Assembly: GCA_963610315.1 (NCBI GenBank)
Contig: CAVDMV010000021.1
Location: 1-24,951 of the forward strand
DNA from: UBA3210 sp963610315
GTDB lineage: Bacteria; Bacillota_I; Bacilli_A; RFN20; CAG-449
DNA length: 24,951 nucleotides
Direction: 5' to 3'
Of this stretch, positions 16,249-24,070 are shown one piece after another. The translations under genes and the position numbers were made by a program. Below the pieces are notes generated by a model. That model was given only the letters and a program-made list of their open reading frames with translations. It searched no databases and had not been told where the DNA came from. Position 1 is the stretch's first letter. Every line of letters begins with the position of its first letter.

Positions 16249-17521
16249 TATTTTCACTAATCCATTCTTTTAATGAAGCGATACTTCGAGAAGCTACTTC
16301 CATCTTATCTTTAGTAATATTAAGCATAATACCAAAATTAGCGTTCATCGGTGCAAAATTCTTACTACTTGCATGTGTTATATAATTAACTAAAGATCCC
16401 ATCATCGTCGTATCAGGGATTTTACTAAATTCTTTCCCTTTTAATTTACGATCTAGATATACCGCGCATAATAAGCCAGATGCGGCTGATTCAACATAAC
16501 CTTCTACTCCAGAAAGTTGACCGACAATATAAATATTTCCATGTCCTTTAATTGAAAAATCTGAATTTAAAAATTTAGGCGCGCAGATAAAGGAATTACG
16601 ATGCATTAAGCCGTAACGAACAAATTTTGCGTTCTTTAATCCAGGAATTAAAGAGAATACTCTTTTTTGTTCTCCATAAGTTAAGTTAGTTTGAAAACCG
16701 ACCATGTTATATAAACTCGCAGAAGCATTATCTTGTCTTAATTGAAGGACTGCATAAGGTTTATTACCATTATATTCAAGTCCTCTTGGTTTTAAAGGTC
16801 CATAACGTAAGGTATTAATTCCTCTTGAAGCTAATACTTCTACTGGCATACATCCTTCAAATACTTTATCAAAATCATGTAAAGTCGCACGTTCTGCTTT
16901 AACTAATTCATTATAGAAAAGTTCATATTCTTCTTTGGTAAATGGACAATTGATATAAGAATCATCGCCTTGATCATAACGAGATTTTTTATATGCGATA
17001 TTCATATCAATGGAACTAGCTTCAATTATCGGCGCGGCTGCATCAAAGAAATAGAAATGTTCTTCTCCTAGCATTGAGGCAATTTCTTTAGATAAAGTTT
17101 CTTCAGTTAAAGGACCAGTCGCGATAATATTAATTCCTTCTTTAAAAGTAGTTACTACTTCAGAAATAATTTCAATATTAGGATTATCCTTAACCGCGTT
17201 AGTTATATAACTAGAAAATAAATCTCGATCGACACTTAAGGCATTTCCTGCCGGAACTTCAGAATGAGAACTCGCTTCCATCATAATTGAGGAAAAATAT
17301 TTCATTTCTTCTTTTAAAAGTCCGCAGGCATTGTCGAGATTTTTATTTTTTAAAGAGTTAGAACAAACAAGTTCTCCGAGATTATCGCTATGATGGGCTG
17401 GTGATCTTTGAATAGGCTTTTGTTCATATAGTCTAACTTTATAACCTTTTCTCGCTAAATAAAGTGCCGCTTCACTTCCGGCTAGCCCTCCACCAATAAC
17501 ATTAATAATAGTTTGTTCCAT
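16241..17521 (-). CDS. trmFO: Methylenetetrahydrofolate-tRNA-(uracil-54) methyltransferase TrmFO
   Basis: TrmFO uses folate and FAD to make 5-methyluridine at position 54 in the tRNA T loop. The 426-residue protein starts with a Rossmann FAD site, VIGGGLAGSEAA (8-19). The two catalytic-area cysteines are present: C53 in ELVCSNSLK and C224 in FEGCMPVEVLASRG. The C-terminal IVGQLSGVEGYVESAASG block completes the FAD fold. The SD GAGGT precedes the ATG. The gene follows topA but is separated by a terminator, and its stop overlaps the xerC start. The tRNA-Val in this window has the TTC T-loop start that the enzyme modifies. Confidence 0.97.
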   Translation of the reverse strand: MEQTIINVIGGGLAGSEAALYLARKGYKVRLYEQKPIQRSPAHHSDNLGELVCSNSLKNKNLDNACGLLKEEMKYFSSIMMEASSHSEVPAGNALSVDRDLFSSYITNAVKDNPNIEIISEVVTTFKEGINIIATGPLTEETLSKEIASMLGEEHFYFFDAAAPIIEASSIDMNIAYKKSRYDQGDDSYINCPFTKEEYELFYNELVKAERATLHDFDKVFEGCMPVEVLASRGINTLRYGPLKPRGLEYNGNKPYAVLQLRQDNASASLYNMVGFQTNLTYGEQKRVFSLIPGLKNAKFVRYGLMHRNSFICAPKFLNSDFSIKGHGNIYIVGQLSGVEGYVESAASGLLCAVYLDRKLKGKEFSKIPDTTMMGSLVNYITHASSKNFAPMNANFGIMLNITKDKMEVASRSIASLKEWISENND

Positions 17522-17542
17522 AGTTTTTACCTCGCTTAAAAT

Positions 17543-17551
17543 ATATTAGCA
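17543..17551 (-). promoter_or_regulatory. Candidate extended -10 promoter of trmFO
   Basis: The minus strand reads TGCTAATAT here, an extended -10 about 22 bases before the trmFO start and just past the topA terminator. The -35 region falls in the terminator T tract and is poor, so the call rests on the TGn-TAATAT match and the need for a promoter. Confidence 0.45.
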
Positions 17552-17561
17552 AAATCAAGAT

Positions 17562-17586
17562 AAAAAAAGAAGACACAAAGTCTTCT
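17562..17586 (-). terminator. Intrinsic terminator after topA
   Basis: AGAAGAC (17568-17574) and GTCTTCT (17580-17586) form a 7-bp stem with a five-base loop. On the minus strand it runs into seven T residues. The stem overlaps the topA TAG stop (17585-17587). Confidence 0.82.
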
Positions 17587-19684
17587 AATTTTTAGTAATT
17601 GATTCAATGTATTTACATTTAGGGAAAGAAGAACATGCATAGAAATCAGATTTTCCGTTCTTACCTTTTCTAATAAGTAATGGAGAATTACATTTTGGAC
17701 ATAATTTATCACTTATCACTGGTTCTTCTTTTTTCTCTTCTACTTTATTATCTTCATTTCCTAAAATATAACGACATTTAGGAAAACCTGAGCAGGCGTA
17801 GAAATCACCTTTTTTCGAATGACGTTTAACTAAAGGCTTACCACAAGTAGGACATACCTTACCTTCAAGAACTTCTAATTCTTTCTTTTCTTTAGGTTGA
17901 ATATAATCACATTCTGGATAATTGCTACATCCGACGAATTCACCATATTTACCTTTTCTAATGACTAGAGGTTTACCACATTTAGGGCAAATTTCACCGG
18001 TTTGTTTAGGTTCGGTTTTCTTCATCGCAGTGATTGCATTTTCATATAATGGTTCAAATTCATTATAGAACTCATTTAGTAACGTTAATTTATTAGATTT
18101 TCCTTCTGCGATTTTATCTAAATCTTTTTCCATTGTCGCAGTATAAGTAGTATCCATAAATGGAGGGAAGAATTCACCTAATTTATCACTAGTTTCAATA
18201 CCTTGTTCAGTTGGAGTAATTACACCTTTTTCTTGTTTAATGTAATCGCGGTCAAATAAAGTTGAAATTGTAGAAGCATATGTCGAAGGTCGACCAATTC
18301 CTAGTTCTTCCATCGTTTTAACAATTTTTGCTTCGGTAAATCTACTAGGGCCTTGAGTAAAGTGTTGAAGTTTATTAAATTCTTTAACACCGATTTCTTG
18401 ACCAACTTCTAATGAAGGTAATTTAGTTTCATCTTCATTATCTAAATCATAAATCTTAGAGAAACCATCAAAGATAGTTCTTACGCCACCGCTAGAAAAT
18501 AAGAATTCATCTTTTTCAAATTTGATCGATGTTAATTCATCAATACGTGGAGCCATTAAAGAAGCTAAAGCACGATTATAGATAAGTTTATAAAGATTAT
18601 ATTGTTCAGTTGTTAAATGAGATTTAATGCTCTTTGGAGTTAAATCTAGACGTGTAGGTCTAATTGCTTCATGTGCATCTTGCGCTAAAGCATTATTCTT
18701 TTTGCTTGATACTCCGCCTAGATATTTAGAAGAATAATTCTTCTCAATATAATCATTCGCATCTTTAATAAATTCAGGAGATAATCTAATCGAGTCAGTT
18801 CTCATATAGGTAATTAAACCAACTGTTTCACTACCGATGTCGATACCTTCATATAATTTTTGAGCGATTGAGCTAGTTCTCTTAGTTGAATATTTATGTT
18901 TATTAAATGCTTCAATTTGTAATGAAGAAGTAGTAAATGGAGGTTTAGGATTAACTTTTCTTTCTTTAGTTTGAATTGATTTAACCTTAAGCGAATCAGG
19001 TAATCTAACTAAAAGGGAAGTTGCATCAAATTCTGATTTAAGTAAAACATCTTCGTTATTAATTAAATCTAGTTTAACTTTAATGTCGTTATCTAACGTT
19101 CCTTCAATCGTCCAATATTCTTCAGGAACGAAAGCAAGAACTTTCTTTTCTCTTTCAACGATTAATTTTAATGTAACTGATTGAACTCTACCCGCGGATA
19201 AAGAACCAATCTTTCTTTTTAATAATGTTGATAATTTAAATCCCATGATACGATCAATAATACGTCTAGTTTCTTGAGAATTAACTAAATCCATATCGAG
19301 TACACGAGGATTATTAAGAGCTTTTATAACTGCGGGTTTAGTAATTTCATGAAATTCTAATCTCTTTGTCGTAGTATAATTTAATTTTAATACTTCACTT
19401 AAATGCCAAGAGATAGCTTCTCCTTCTCTATCAGGGTCGGTTGCAAGAAGAACTTCATCTGCTTTTTTAGCTTCCTTTTTTAAATCCGAAATAATTTTCT
19501 TTTTATCAGGTGAATCAACATAAGTAGGTTTAAAGTCATTTTCAATATCGACTCCTAGACCACCTTTACCTTTAGTTGATAAGTCTCTTATATGACCACA
19601 TGAAGCGACAACTTTATATTCGTCGCCTAAATAGTTTTGGATTGTATGACATTTAGTTGGAGATTCAACAATTACTAGCTTCAT
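17585..19684 (-). CDS. topA: DNA topoisomerase I (type IA)
   Basis: TopA relaxes negative supercoils by cutting one strand through a 5'-phosphotyrosine link. The 699-residue protein has a Toprim domain with E7 (VESPTK) and D83/D85/E87 (DPDREGE). The active-site tyrosine is Y293 (GLITYMRTDS), followed by the AHEAIRPT and GIGRPSTYASTI motifs. Three complete C4 zinc ribbons follow (about 566-592, 611-637, 662-690), as in full-length bacterial enzymes; the linkers are Lys/Glu-rich. GAGGAGG stands 10 bases before the ATG. It has its own strong promoter and terminator, so it is independent of dprA and trmFO, which suits supercoiling-sensitive control. Confidence 0.98.
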   Translation of the reverse strand: MKLVIVESPTKCHTIQNYLGDEYKVVASCGHIRDLSTKGKGGLGVDIENDFKPTYVDSPDKKKIISDLKKEAKKADEVLLATDPDREGEAISWHLSEVLKLNYTTTKRLEFHEITKPAVIKALNNPRVLDMDLVNSQETRRIIDRIMGFKLSTLLKRKIGSLSAGRVQSVTLKLIVEREKKVLAFVPEEYWTIEGTLDNDIKVKLDLINNEDVLLKSEFDATSLLVRLPDSLKVKSIQTKERKVNPKPPFTTSSLQIEAFNKHKYSTKRTSSIAQKLYEGIDIGSETVGLITYMRTDSIRLSPEFIKDANDYIEKNYSSKYLGGVSSKKNNALAQDAHEAIRPTRLDLTPKSIKSHLTTEQYNLYKLIYNRALASLMAPRIDELTSIKFEKDEFLFSSGGVRTIFDGFSKIYDLDNEDETKLPSLEVGQEIGVKEFNKLQHFTQGPSRFTEAKIVKTMEELGIGRPSTYASTISTLFDRDYIKQEKGVITPTEQGIETSDKLGEFFPPFMDTTYTATMEKDLDKIAEGKSNKLTLLNEFYNEFEPLYENAITAMKKTEPKQTGEICPKCGKPLVIRKGKYGEFVGCSNYPECDYIQPKEKKELEVLEGKVCPTCGKPLVKRHSKKGDFYACSGFPKCRYILGNEDNKVEEKKEEPVISDKLCPKCNSPLLIRKGKNGKSDFYACSSFPKCKYIESITKN

Positions 19685-19713
19685 AAAAAATCATCCTCCT
19701 CAATCGTTTTAAT

Positions 19714-19742
19714 ATTATGCGTTTGTTTCGTTCTATTGTCAA
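19714..19742 (-). promoter_or_regulatory. topA promoter
   Basis: The minus strand has a perfect -35 TTGACA (19737-19742), a 17-base spacer and -10 CATAAT (19714-19719). The gap from here to the dprA stop holds only A/T-rich imperfect repeats without a clear terminator. Confidence 0.82.
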
Positions 19743-19807
19743 ACGTTTTTATAAGGAAAATTTTTGCTTATTTCCTCTTATTATTAATAAAATAATAAGG
19801 AATTTTT

Positions 19808-20572
19808 TTAAAATTCTTCAACGATATCTTTTGAAGAAGAAACTAATTTGGCTCCTTCTTGAATTAAGGTATTTCCAAAGTCATTATCAAATATTGAATG
19901 AGGAACAACAAAGATATCCTTCCCATCATTTAACGCGAATCGGACACTTATTAATGTTCCAGAGTTTTGTTTTACTTCTGGAATAAGGATTTTTTGTGAT
20001 AAGCCAACAATGATTCTATTTCTATTCGCGAAGGTATTGCGACTCACACATTCTTTAAACGGATATTCAGAAATAATCAGTCCTTTTTGCTTAATTTCAT
20101 CGTATAAACGATAATTTTCTTTTGGGTAACAATAATCGATGCCAGTTCCTAAAACGGCAATTGTTTTAAAATCATTTTCTAAGGCGCACTTATGGGCAAT
20201 CGTATCAATTCCATAAGCAAGTCCTGAGACAATGACTGGGTTTAAATTCTTTAGTCCACTTAATAAACTTAAAGTTGCTTTTTCTCCATAAGAAGAATAA
20301 TCTCTAGAACCTACTACTCCTAAATAATGCTTATATTTTAATAAATTAATATCACCATAATAAAAGAGAATAAAAGGAGGTTTATAGATATTTTTTAAGC
20401 ATCGCGGATAATCTTCATCCATCAAAGTGATGTAATTACATTTTAATGATTCAACTTTTTTAATAATTTCTTCATCATCAATCTTTTCCATTTTTGTAAA
20501 TGCTTCCTTTATTTTATCCCAATCTCCTTTATACTTAATCGCAAAATAACAAATAATCTCTCTTACGTTCAT
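19808..20572 (-). CDS. dprA: DNA-processing protein DprA (Smf)
   Basis: DprA binds incoming single-stranded DNA and loads RecA during natural transformation. It is also kept in many bacteria not known to be competent. The 254-residue protein has a Rossmann-type core: VVGSRDYSSYG (86-96), IVSGLAYGID (114-123), LGTGIDYCYP (141-150), FANRNRIIVGLS, and the segment SGTLISVRFALNDGKDIF. The C-terminal winged-helix of longer DprA proteins is missing, as in other short Firmicute versions. Its SD (GGAG, 20583-20586) sits in the 3' arm of a terminator-like hairpin after rnhB, so both transcription and translation may be limited. No other competence gene is visible here. Confidence 0.95.
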   Translation of the reverse strand: MNVREIICYFAIKYKGDWDKIKEAFTKMEKIDDEEIIKKVESLKCNYITLMDEDYPRCLKNIYKPPFILFYYGDINLLKYKHYLGVVGSRDYSSYGEKATLSLLSGLKNLNPVIVSGLAYGIDTIAHKCALENDFKTIAVLGTGIDYCYPKENYRLYDEIKQKGLIISEYPFKECVSRNTFANRNRIIVGLSQKILIPEVKQNSGTLISVRFALNDGKDIFVVPHSIFDNDFGNTLIQEGAKLVSSSKDIVEEF

Positions 20573-20614
20573 AAAAAAATATCTCCTTCATTAATTAATA
20601 ATGTGGAGATATTT
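20573..20614 (-). terminator. Terminator-like hairpin that contains the dprA SD
   Basis: AAATATCTCC (20577-20586) pairs perfectly with GGAGATATTT (20605-20614), and an inner CATTA/TAATG stem extends it. On the minus strand seven T residues follow (20573-20579). The 3' arm includes the GGAG that is the dprA SD, so folding would both favour termination and hide the ribosome-binding site. Confidence 0.7.
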
Positions 20615-20628
20615 AAAATAATCCTAAA

Positions 20629-21252
20629 TTAAAATAAAGAAATTTTCTTTTCACAAGCTTTTTGTACTGGTTTATATGAATAACGATATAAGCCTTTAAT
20701 CGGTCCATATTTTTCTAAGAGTTCTAGATGTTCCTTAGTAGGATATCCTTTATGTTTTTTTAAGTTATATTGAGGATAAACTTTATCAAGTTCTTCCATA
20801 ATATTATCTCTAGTTACCTTGGCAAGAATTGAAGCACCTGCGATACATAAAGCTTTCGCATCACCTTTAACTAAATTTTCTTGGGGGATTCCATCAAAAC
20901 CAAATAAAGGCATACAATCAGTTAAGATGTAATCAGGTTTAATTCCTAAAGCATTAATGGCTTCAGTCATCCCTTTTCTACTCGCTTCATAAATGTTAAT
21001 GCGGTCAATCATTTCAGGATCAATCACAATAATTTTATAATATAATGCATCTTTAATAATTTGATCAAATAAGATTCTTCTTTTTTTATCTGATAGTTTC
21101 TTTGAATCATTAATATCCTCATTAACATAATCTTTAGGGAATATTACTCCGGCGCATACAACCGGTCCACAAAGAGGTCCGCGACCTGCTTCATCAGTTC
21201 CGACAATTAAAGAATATCCTTTTTTAAATAATGGCTTTTCATAATCTAACAT
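20629..21252 (-). CDS. rnhB: Ribonuclease HII
   Basis: RNase HII removes single ribonucleotides and RNA primers from RNA-DNA hybrids. The 207-residue protein has GTDEAGRGPL with D20 and E21, NDSKKLS (49-54), D112 in ILTDCMPL, and D130 in KGDAKALCIAGASILAKVTRD, giving the complete catalytic set. Length is normal for the short form without the N-terminal domain seen in B. subtilis RnhB. The start overlaps the rbgA stop by seven bases (ATGTTAG), so translation is probably coupled. The rbgA-rnhB pair is conserved across Bacillota. Confidence 0.97.
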   Translation of the reverse strand: MLDYEKPLFKKGYSLIVGTDEAGRGPLCGPVVCAGVIFPKDYVNEDINDSKKLSDKKRRILFDQIIKDALYYKIIVIDPEMIDRINIYEASRKGMTEAINALGIKPDYILTDCMPLFGFDGIPQENLVKGDAKALCIAGASILAKVTRDNIMEELDKVYPQYNLKKHKGYPTKEHLELLEKYGPIKGLYRYSYKPVQKACEKKISLF

Positions 21253-22100
21253 ATTTCATCTACAATTGTTTTAACAATTAATCCTTCCCTAAATTCTTTT
21301 AGTAAGAGTTGTTCAGCTTTTTCTAAATCGTAATTTTGTCCTTGTAATAAGAGTCCTCTTCTAAGCGCGATACCTTTAAAAATAGTTTCTTCATTTTCTA
21401 AATCTTCATCTTTAAGATTATATCTTGCTTTTAAGGCATCAGGATGGTTCTTTAATAAGAATTTAATTAATGCAGTTGATAAATCACTAATGGAGATAGT
21501 TTCAAGTTTCATTGAACCAATTAAAGCTAAATTTATCGCTTCAATATTATTATCATAATGTGGTGGTAAAATTCCCGGCGTATCTAATAACTCAAATTTA
21601 TCAACTCTAATCCATTGTTGACTTCTTGTATGACCTGGAGTATTCGCCGAACTCGCTGATCCTCTTTTAGATAAACGATTAATTAAGGTTGATTTACCAA
21701 CATTAGGAATTCCGATTACCATAATTCTTAAAGGTTGAGGTTTCATGCCACGACGAACATCACGATCAATCTTATCTTGACCAACGATATAAATATCTTT
21801 AATTAGCTTATTAATGTCGTTATTTTGGTTTAAATCACAAGCGACTGGATAATAGCCTTCAGACTTAAATTTCTCCTCAAAAGCCTTTAGTTTATTCATA
21901 TCACAAAGGTCTTTTTTTGACATGACAATAATTCTCTTTTTCGATTTAGTAAGATTCTCTAAATATTTATTTTTACTAGAAAGAGGAGCTCGAGCATCAA
22001 CAATTTCTAATACAATATCAATTAGTTTAATTTTTTGTTCAATTTCCCTCATCGCCTTTTGCATGTGGCCAGGGAACCAATGTACACCTTTTTGTTGCAT
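21246..22100 (-). CDS. rbgA: Ribosome biogenesis GTPase RbgA (YlqF)
   Basis: RbgA is an essential late assembly factor for the 50S subunit in B. subtilis. The 284-residue protein begins with HWFPGHMQKA, the family hallmark. It shows the circularly permuted GTPase order: G4 SKKDL (61-65), then G1 GIPNVGKST (130-138), G2 near NTPGHTR, and G3 DTPG (173-176). A C-terminal helical RNA-binding domain follows. The start is nine bases after the lepB stop with GGAGG in the gap. It lies in the lepB-rbgA-rnhB unit. Confidence 0.97.
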   Translation of the reverse strand: MQQKGVHWFPGHMQKAMREIEQKIKLIDIVLEIVDARAPLSSKNKYLENLTKSKKRIIVMSKKDLCDMNKLKAFEEKFKSEGYYPVACDLNQNNDINKLIKDIYIVGQDKIDRDVRRGMKPQPLRIMVIGIPNVGKSTLINRLSKRGSASSANTPGHTRSQQWIRVDKFELLDTPGILPPHYDNNIEAINLALIGSMKLETISISDLSTALIKFLLKNHPDALKARYNLKDEDLENEETIFKGIALRRGLLLQGQNYDLEKAEQLLLKEFREGLIVKTIVDEIC

Positions 22101-22109
22101 GTTTTCCTC

Positions 22110-22697
22110 CTAGAAAAATTTAAATGTATAGTATTTAGTACTATAAGATTTGGCGCTGTCACAAGATTTATCTTCTCCACACGTCGCGTATTTATAAACG
22201 AATTTTAATTTACCTTTAATCGCATCTTTTTTTATTGATCCATAAAATCTTCCATCTAAGGAATTAGCTCTGTTATCTCCAAGAGTAAAATATTCATTTT
22301 CTCCTAGAGTAATATCAAAATGTGAGCCAAGATACGTCGTATATAAATAAGGTGAACCAAGGTAACTAGATTCATCAAGTTTTTCGTTATTTATATAAAT
22401 TTGGCCTGTTTTATCGATCACAACATGTTCATTAGGTAAACCGATTACTCTTTTAATTACTTCATATTCATTTACTTCATCATTACGTGTATAAATTATA
22501 ATATCGTTACGAGAAATAGAAGTATATTGAACTTTACAAGCGTAACCGATATAGCCTTCTTTTAAAGTAGGTTCCATCGATGAACCGACAACAATAAATT
22601 GAAAGAAGAAAATTTCCGTTACGATAAAAAGAGTAGTAACAATTGCCATTATTACTATTAAGAATATCACGATAATCTTTAGTATTTTCTTCTTCAT
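22110..22697 (-). CDS. lepB: Signal peptidase I
   Basis: This membrane-anchored serine/lysine protease removes signal peptides from secreted proteins. The 195-residue protein has one N-terminal anchor (about 7-30). The catalytic serine is S40 in GSSMEPTL and the general base is K82 in EVIKRVIGLP. Box E reads GDNRANSLDGRFYG, where the usual form is SxDSR. The C-terminal segment carries a cysteine pair (ATCGEDKSCDSA), unusual for this family. Size matches Bacillus-type SipS enzymes. The SD GAGGT precedes the ATG and a clear promoter lies upstream. Placement before rbgA-rnhB resembles Listeria, where sip genes precede rbgA. Confidence 0.95.
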   Translation of the reverse strand: MKKKILKIIVIFLIVIMAIVTTLFIVTEIFFFQFIVVGSSMEPTLKEGYIGYACKVQYTSISRNDIIIYTRNDEVNEYEVIKRVIGLPNEHVVIDKTGQIYINNEKLDESSYLGSPYLYTTYLGSHFDITLGENEYFTLGDNRANSLDGRFYGSIKKDAIKGKLKFVYKYATCGEDKSCDSAKSYSTKYYTFKFF

Positions 22698-22711
22698 ATT
22701 TACCTCGCTAC

Positions 22712-22746
22712 ATAAAGATTATATCTTTATAATTTAAAGTAAGCAA
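22712..22746 (-). promoter_or_regulatory. lepB promoter with a palindrome over the -10
   Basis: The minus strand has -35 TTGCTT (22741-22746), a 17-base spacer and a perfect -10 TATAAT (22718-22723). The -10 lies within a perfect 19-base palindrome, ATAAAGAT-TAT-ATCTTTAT (22712-22730). A protein bound there would block the polymerase; that role is inference. The cdaA upstream region has a palindrome with the same AAAGAT core. Confidence 0.75.
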
Positions 22747-22784
22747 TAAGAAAATATCTCCCTAAAATTAGTTCTATTTAAGTA

Positions 22785-23546
22785 TTAATTAATTCCTAAA
22801 ACTTTCTTTGCTTTTAAATTTATTGCCGTACAATCAGTGTTTAAAGAAAGGATCTTTTCGGCATAAATTTTAGCTTTTTCCTCATTGTTTCTTAAAGAAA
22901 AATAAGTCATTAAATAAGATAAATTATTAATTAAATCAATCTTTTTAGAAAGGTTAGTTCTAATGATATGTTCAATATTTTCTTCATAATAAGAAATATC
23001 ATTTACTTCTAAAACAATTATATAACGTTCAACTATTGGATTTTTCAATCGATAAGAAGATACCTTTTTTCTTGCTTCTTCTAAGTTATTAATACTTATT
23101 AAATAATCAATCTCTAGCCTTTGATAGATGCCTTTATAATATTTATGGGTTGGAACTTTAAGTTTAACAAATAGTTCTTTGGCCTTTTCTACATCAACTA
23201 AAAAATAAACATTTACTCTTAGCATCTCAATATAATTTTTTGTTTCATCATTTATTCTTTCTGACATTATTTTTAGTTTATCTAGATCATGAATAAACTC
23301 GTTACAATTACCACTTTTCTTATATTTTCTAATCGCTTTATAACCAGGAGAAGATAAAACGCCGACAATAATGATAATAATAAAAGAAAGTAAGACAAAG
23401 CCAAATGCTTCATAAACGAAGCAACTACGTTTTAGTAAATAAGCACTAACTAAATAAGGAAGGGTTCCTAGATATAATAAATGCATGAGAATCATTAAAG
23501 TATTTTGTTTTGATGAATATATTCCATCTTTAAATTTCTTTTTCAT
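22785..23546 (-). CDS. Membrane protein of unknown function, helical C-terminal domain
   Basis: I do not recognise a named family. The 253-residue protein has a basic N terminus and two hydrophobic segments (about 17-38 and 45-66) joined by a short loop. A soluble, lysine- and glutamate-rich helical region (about 75-253) follows. Its repeated pattern of paired helices, ending with NNEEKAKIYAEKILSLN and TAINLKAKKVLG, resembles tetratricopeptide-like repeats, but no repeat is clear enough to assign. GAGGAAAC lies before the ATG. It has its own extended -10 promoter and sits between the rpsI terminator and the lepB promoter, so it is probably a single-gene unit. Being next to signal peptidase may be chance. 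Confidence 0.8.
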   Translation of the reverse strand: MKKKFKDGIYSSKQNTLMILMHLLYLGTLPYLVSAYLLKRSCFVYEAFGFVLLSFIIIIIVGVLSSPGYKAIRKYKKSGNCNEFIHDLDKLKIMSERINDETKNYIEMLRVNVYFLVDVEKAKELFVKLKVPTHKYYKGIYQRLEIDYLISINNLEEARKKVSSYRLKNPIVERYIIVLEVNDISYYEENIEHIIRTNLSKKIDLINNLSYLMTYFSLRNNEEKAKIYAEKILSLNTDCTAINLKAKKVLGIN

Positions 23547-23565
23547 AAGTTTCCTCGACTTATTA

Positions 23566-23594
23566 ATTATATCAAAAACATTTACACTTGTAAC
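23566..23594 (-). promoter_or_regulatory. Promoter of the unknown membrane protein gene
   Basis: The minus strand has a perfect -10 TATAAT (23566-23571) with an upstream TG (TGATATAAT), and a -35 GTTACA (23589-23594) at 17-base spacing. It lies just past the rpsI terminator. Confidence 0.7.
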
Positions 23595-23596
23595 GA

Positions 23597-23623
23597 TAAA
23601 AAAGACCCAACTTTCGTTGGGTC
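23597..23623 (-). terminator. Intrinsic terminator after rpsI
   Basis: GACCCAAC (23604-23611) and GTTGGGTC (23616-23623) form a perfect GC-rich 8-bp stem with a four-base loop (GAAA on the minus strand). A T tract of six residues follows (23598-23603). It is one of the strongest terminators in the window and ends the rplM-rpsI transcript. Confidence 0.93.
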
Positions 23624-23649
23624 CAGTTCCTCATAAGATAATATATAAA

Positions 23650-24054
23650 TTAACGTTTTGAGAATTGTGGTGCTCTTCTTGCAGCTTTTAAACCGTACTT
23701 CTTTCTTTCTTTAGCACGTGGATCTCTTGTGACCATTCCAGCAACCTTTAAAGGTTTTCTGAAATCTGCAGAAACTGCCATTAATGCACGAGTAATTCCA
23801 AGTCTTAATGCACCTGTTTGGCCTGTGAAACCACCGCCGGAAACTGTTGCGTTAATATCGAATTTGTCTTGTGTATCTGTTAATGTTAATGGTTGTTTTA
23901 AATCCATTACAAGTGTTGCGAATGGCATGTATTCATTAACATCTTTGCCATTAACTGTGATCTTACCAGTACCTTCTGTTAAATAAACTCTAGCGACTGA
24001 AGATTTTCTACGACCTGTTCCGTAGTATTGTACTTTTTCTACTTTCTTTGCCAT
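23650..24054 (-). CDS. rpsI: 30S ribosomal protein S9
   Basis: S9 sits in the 30S head, with its C-terminal tail reaching the P-site tRNA. The 134-residue protein has YGTGRRKSSVARVYL, the conserved GGGFTGQTGALRLGI block, and the RDPRAKERKKYGLKAARR tail ending in QFSKR; the terminal SKR motif contacts tRNA. It follows rplM by 16 bases with AGGAGG in the gap. Co-transcription of L13 and S9 is near universal in bacteria. Confidence 0.99.
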   Translation of the reverse strand: MAKKVEKVQYYGTGRRKSSVARVYLTEGTGKITVNGKDVNEYMPFATLVMDLKQPLTLTDTQDKFDINATVSGGGFTGQTGALRLGITRALMAVSADFRKPLKVAGMVTRDPRAKERKKYGLKAARRAPQFSKR

Positions 24055-24070
24055 ATTTCTTTCCTCCTAA

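Noticed and set aside
17535..17560. dif-like A/T-rich sequence near xerC-trmFO
   Set aside because: It lacks the two XerC/XerD half-sites with a 6-base centre; the AT content alone is not evidence.
19740..19805. A/T-rich inverted repeats after dprA as a terminator
   Set aside because: The stems are almost pure A/T and no T tract follows on the minus strand.
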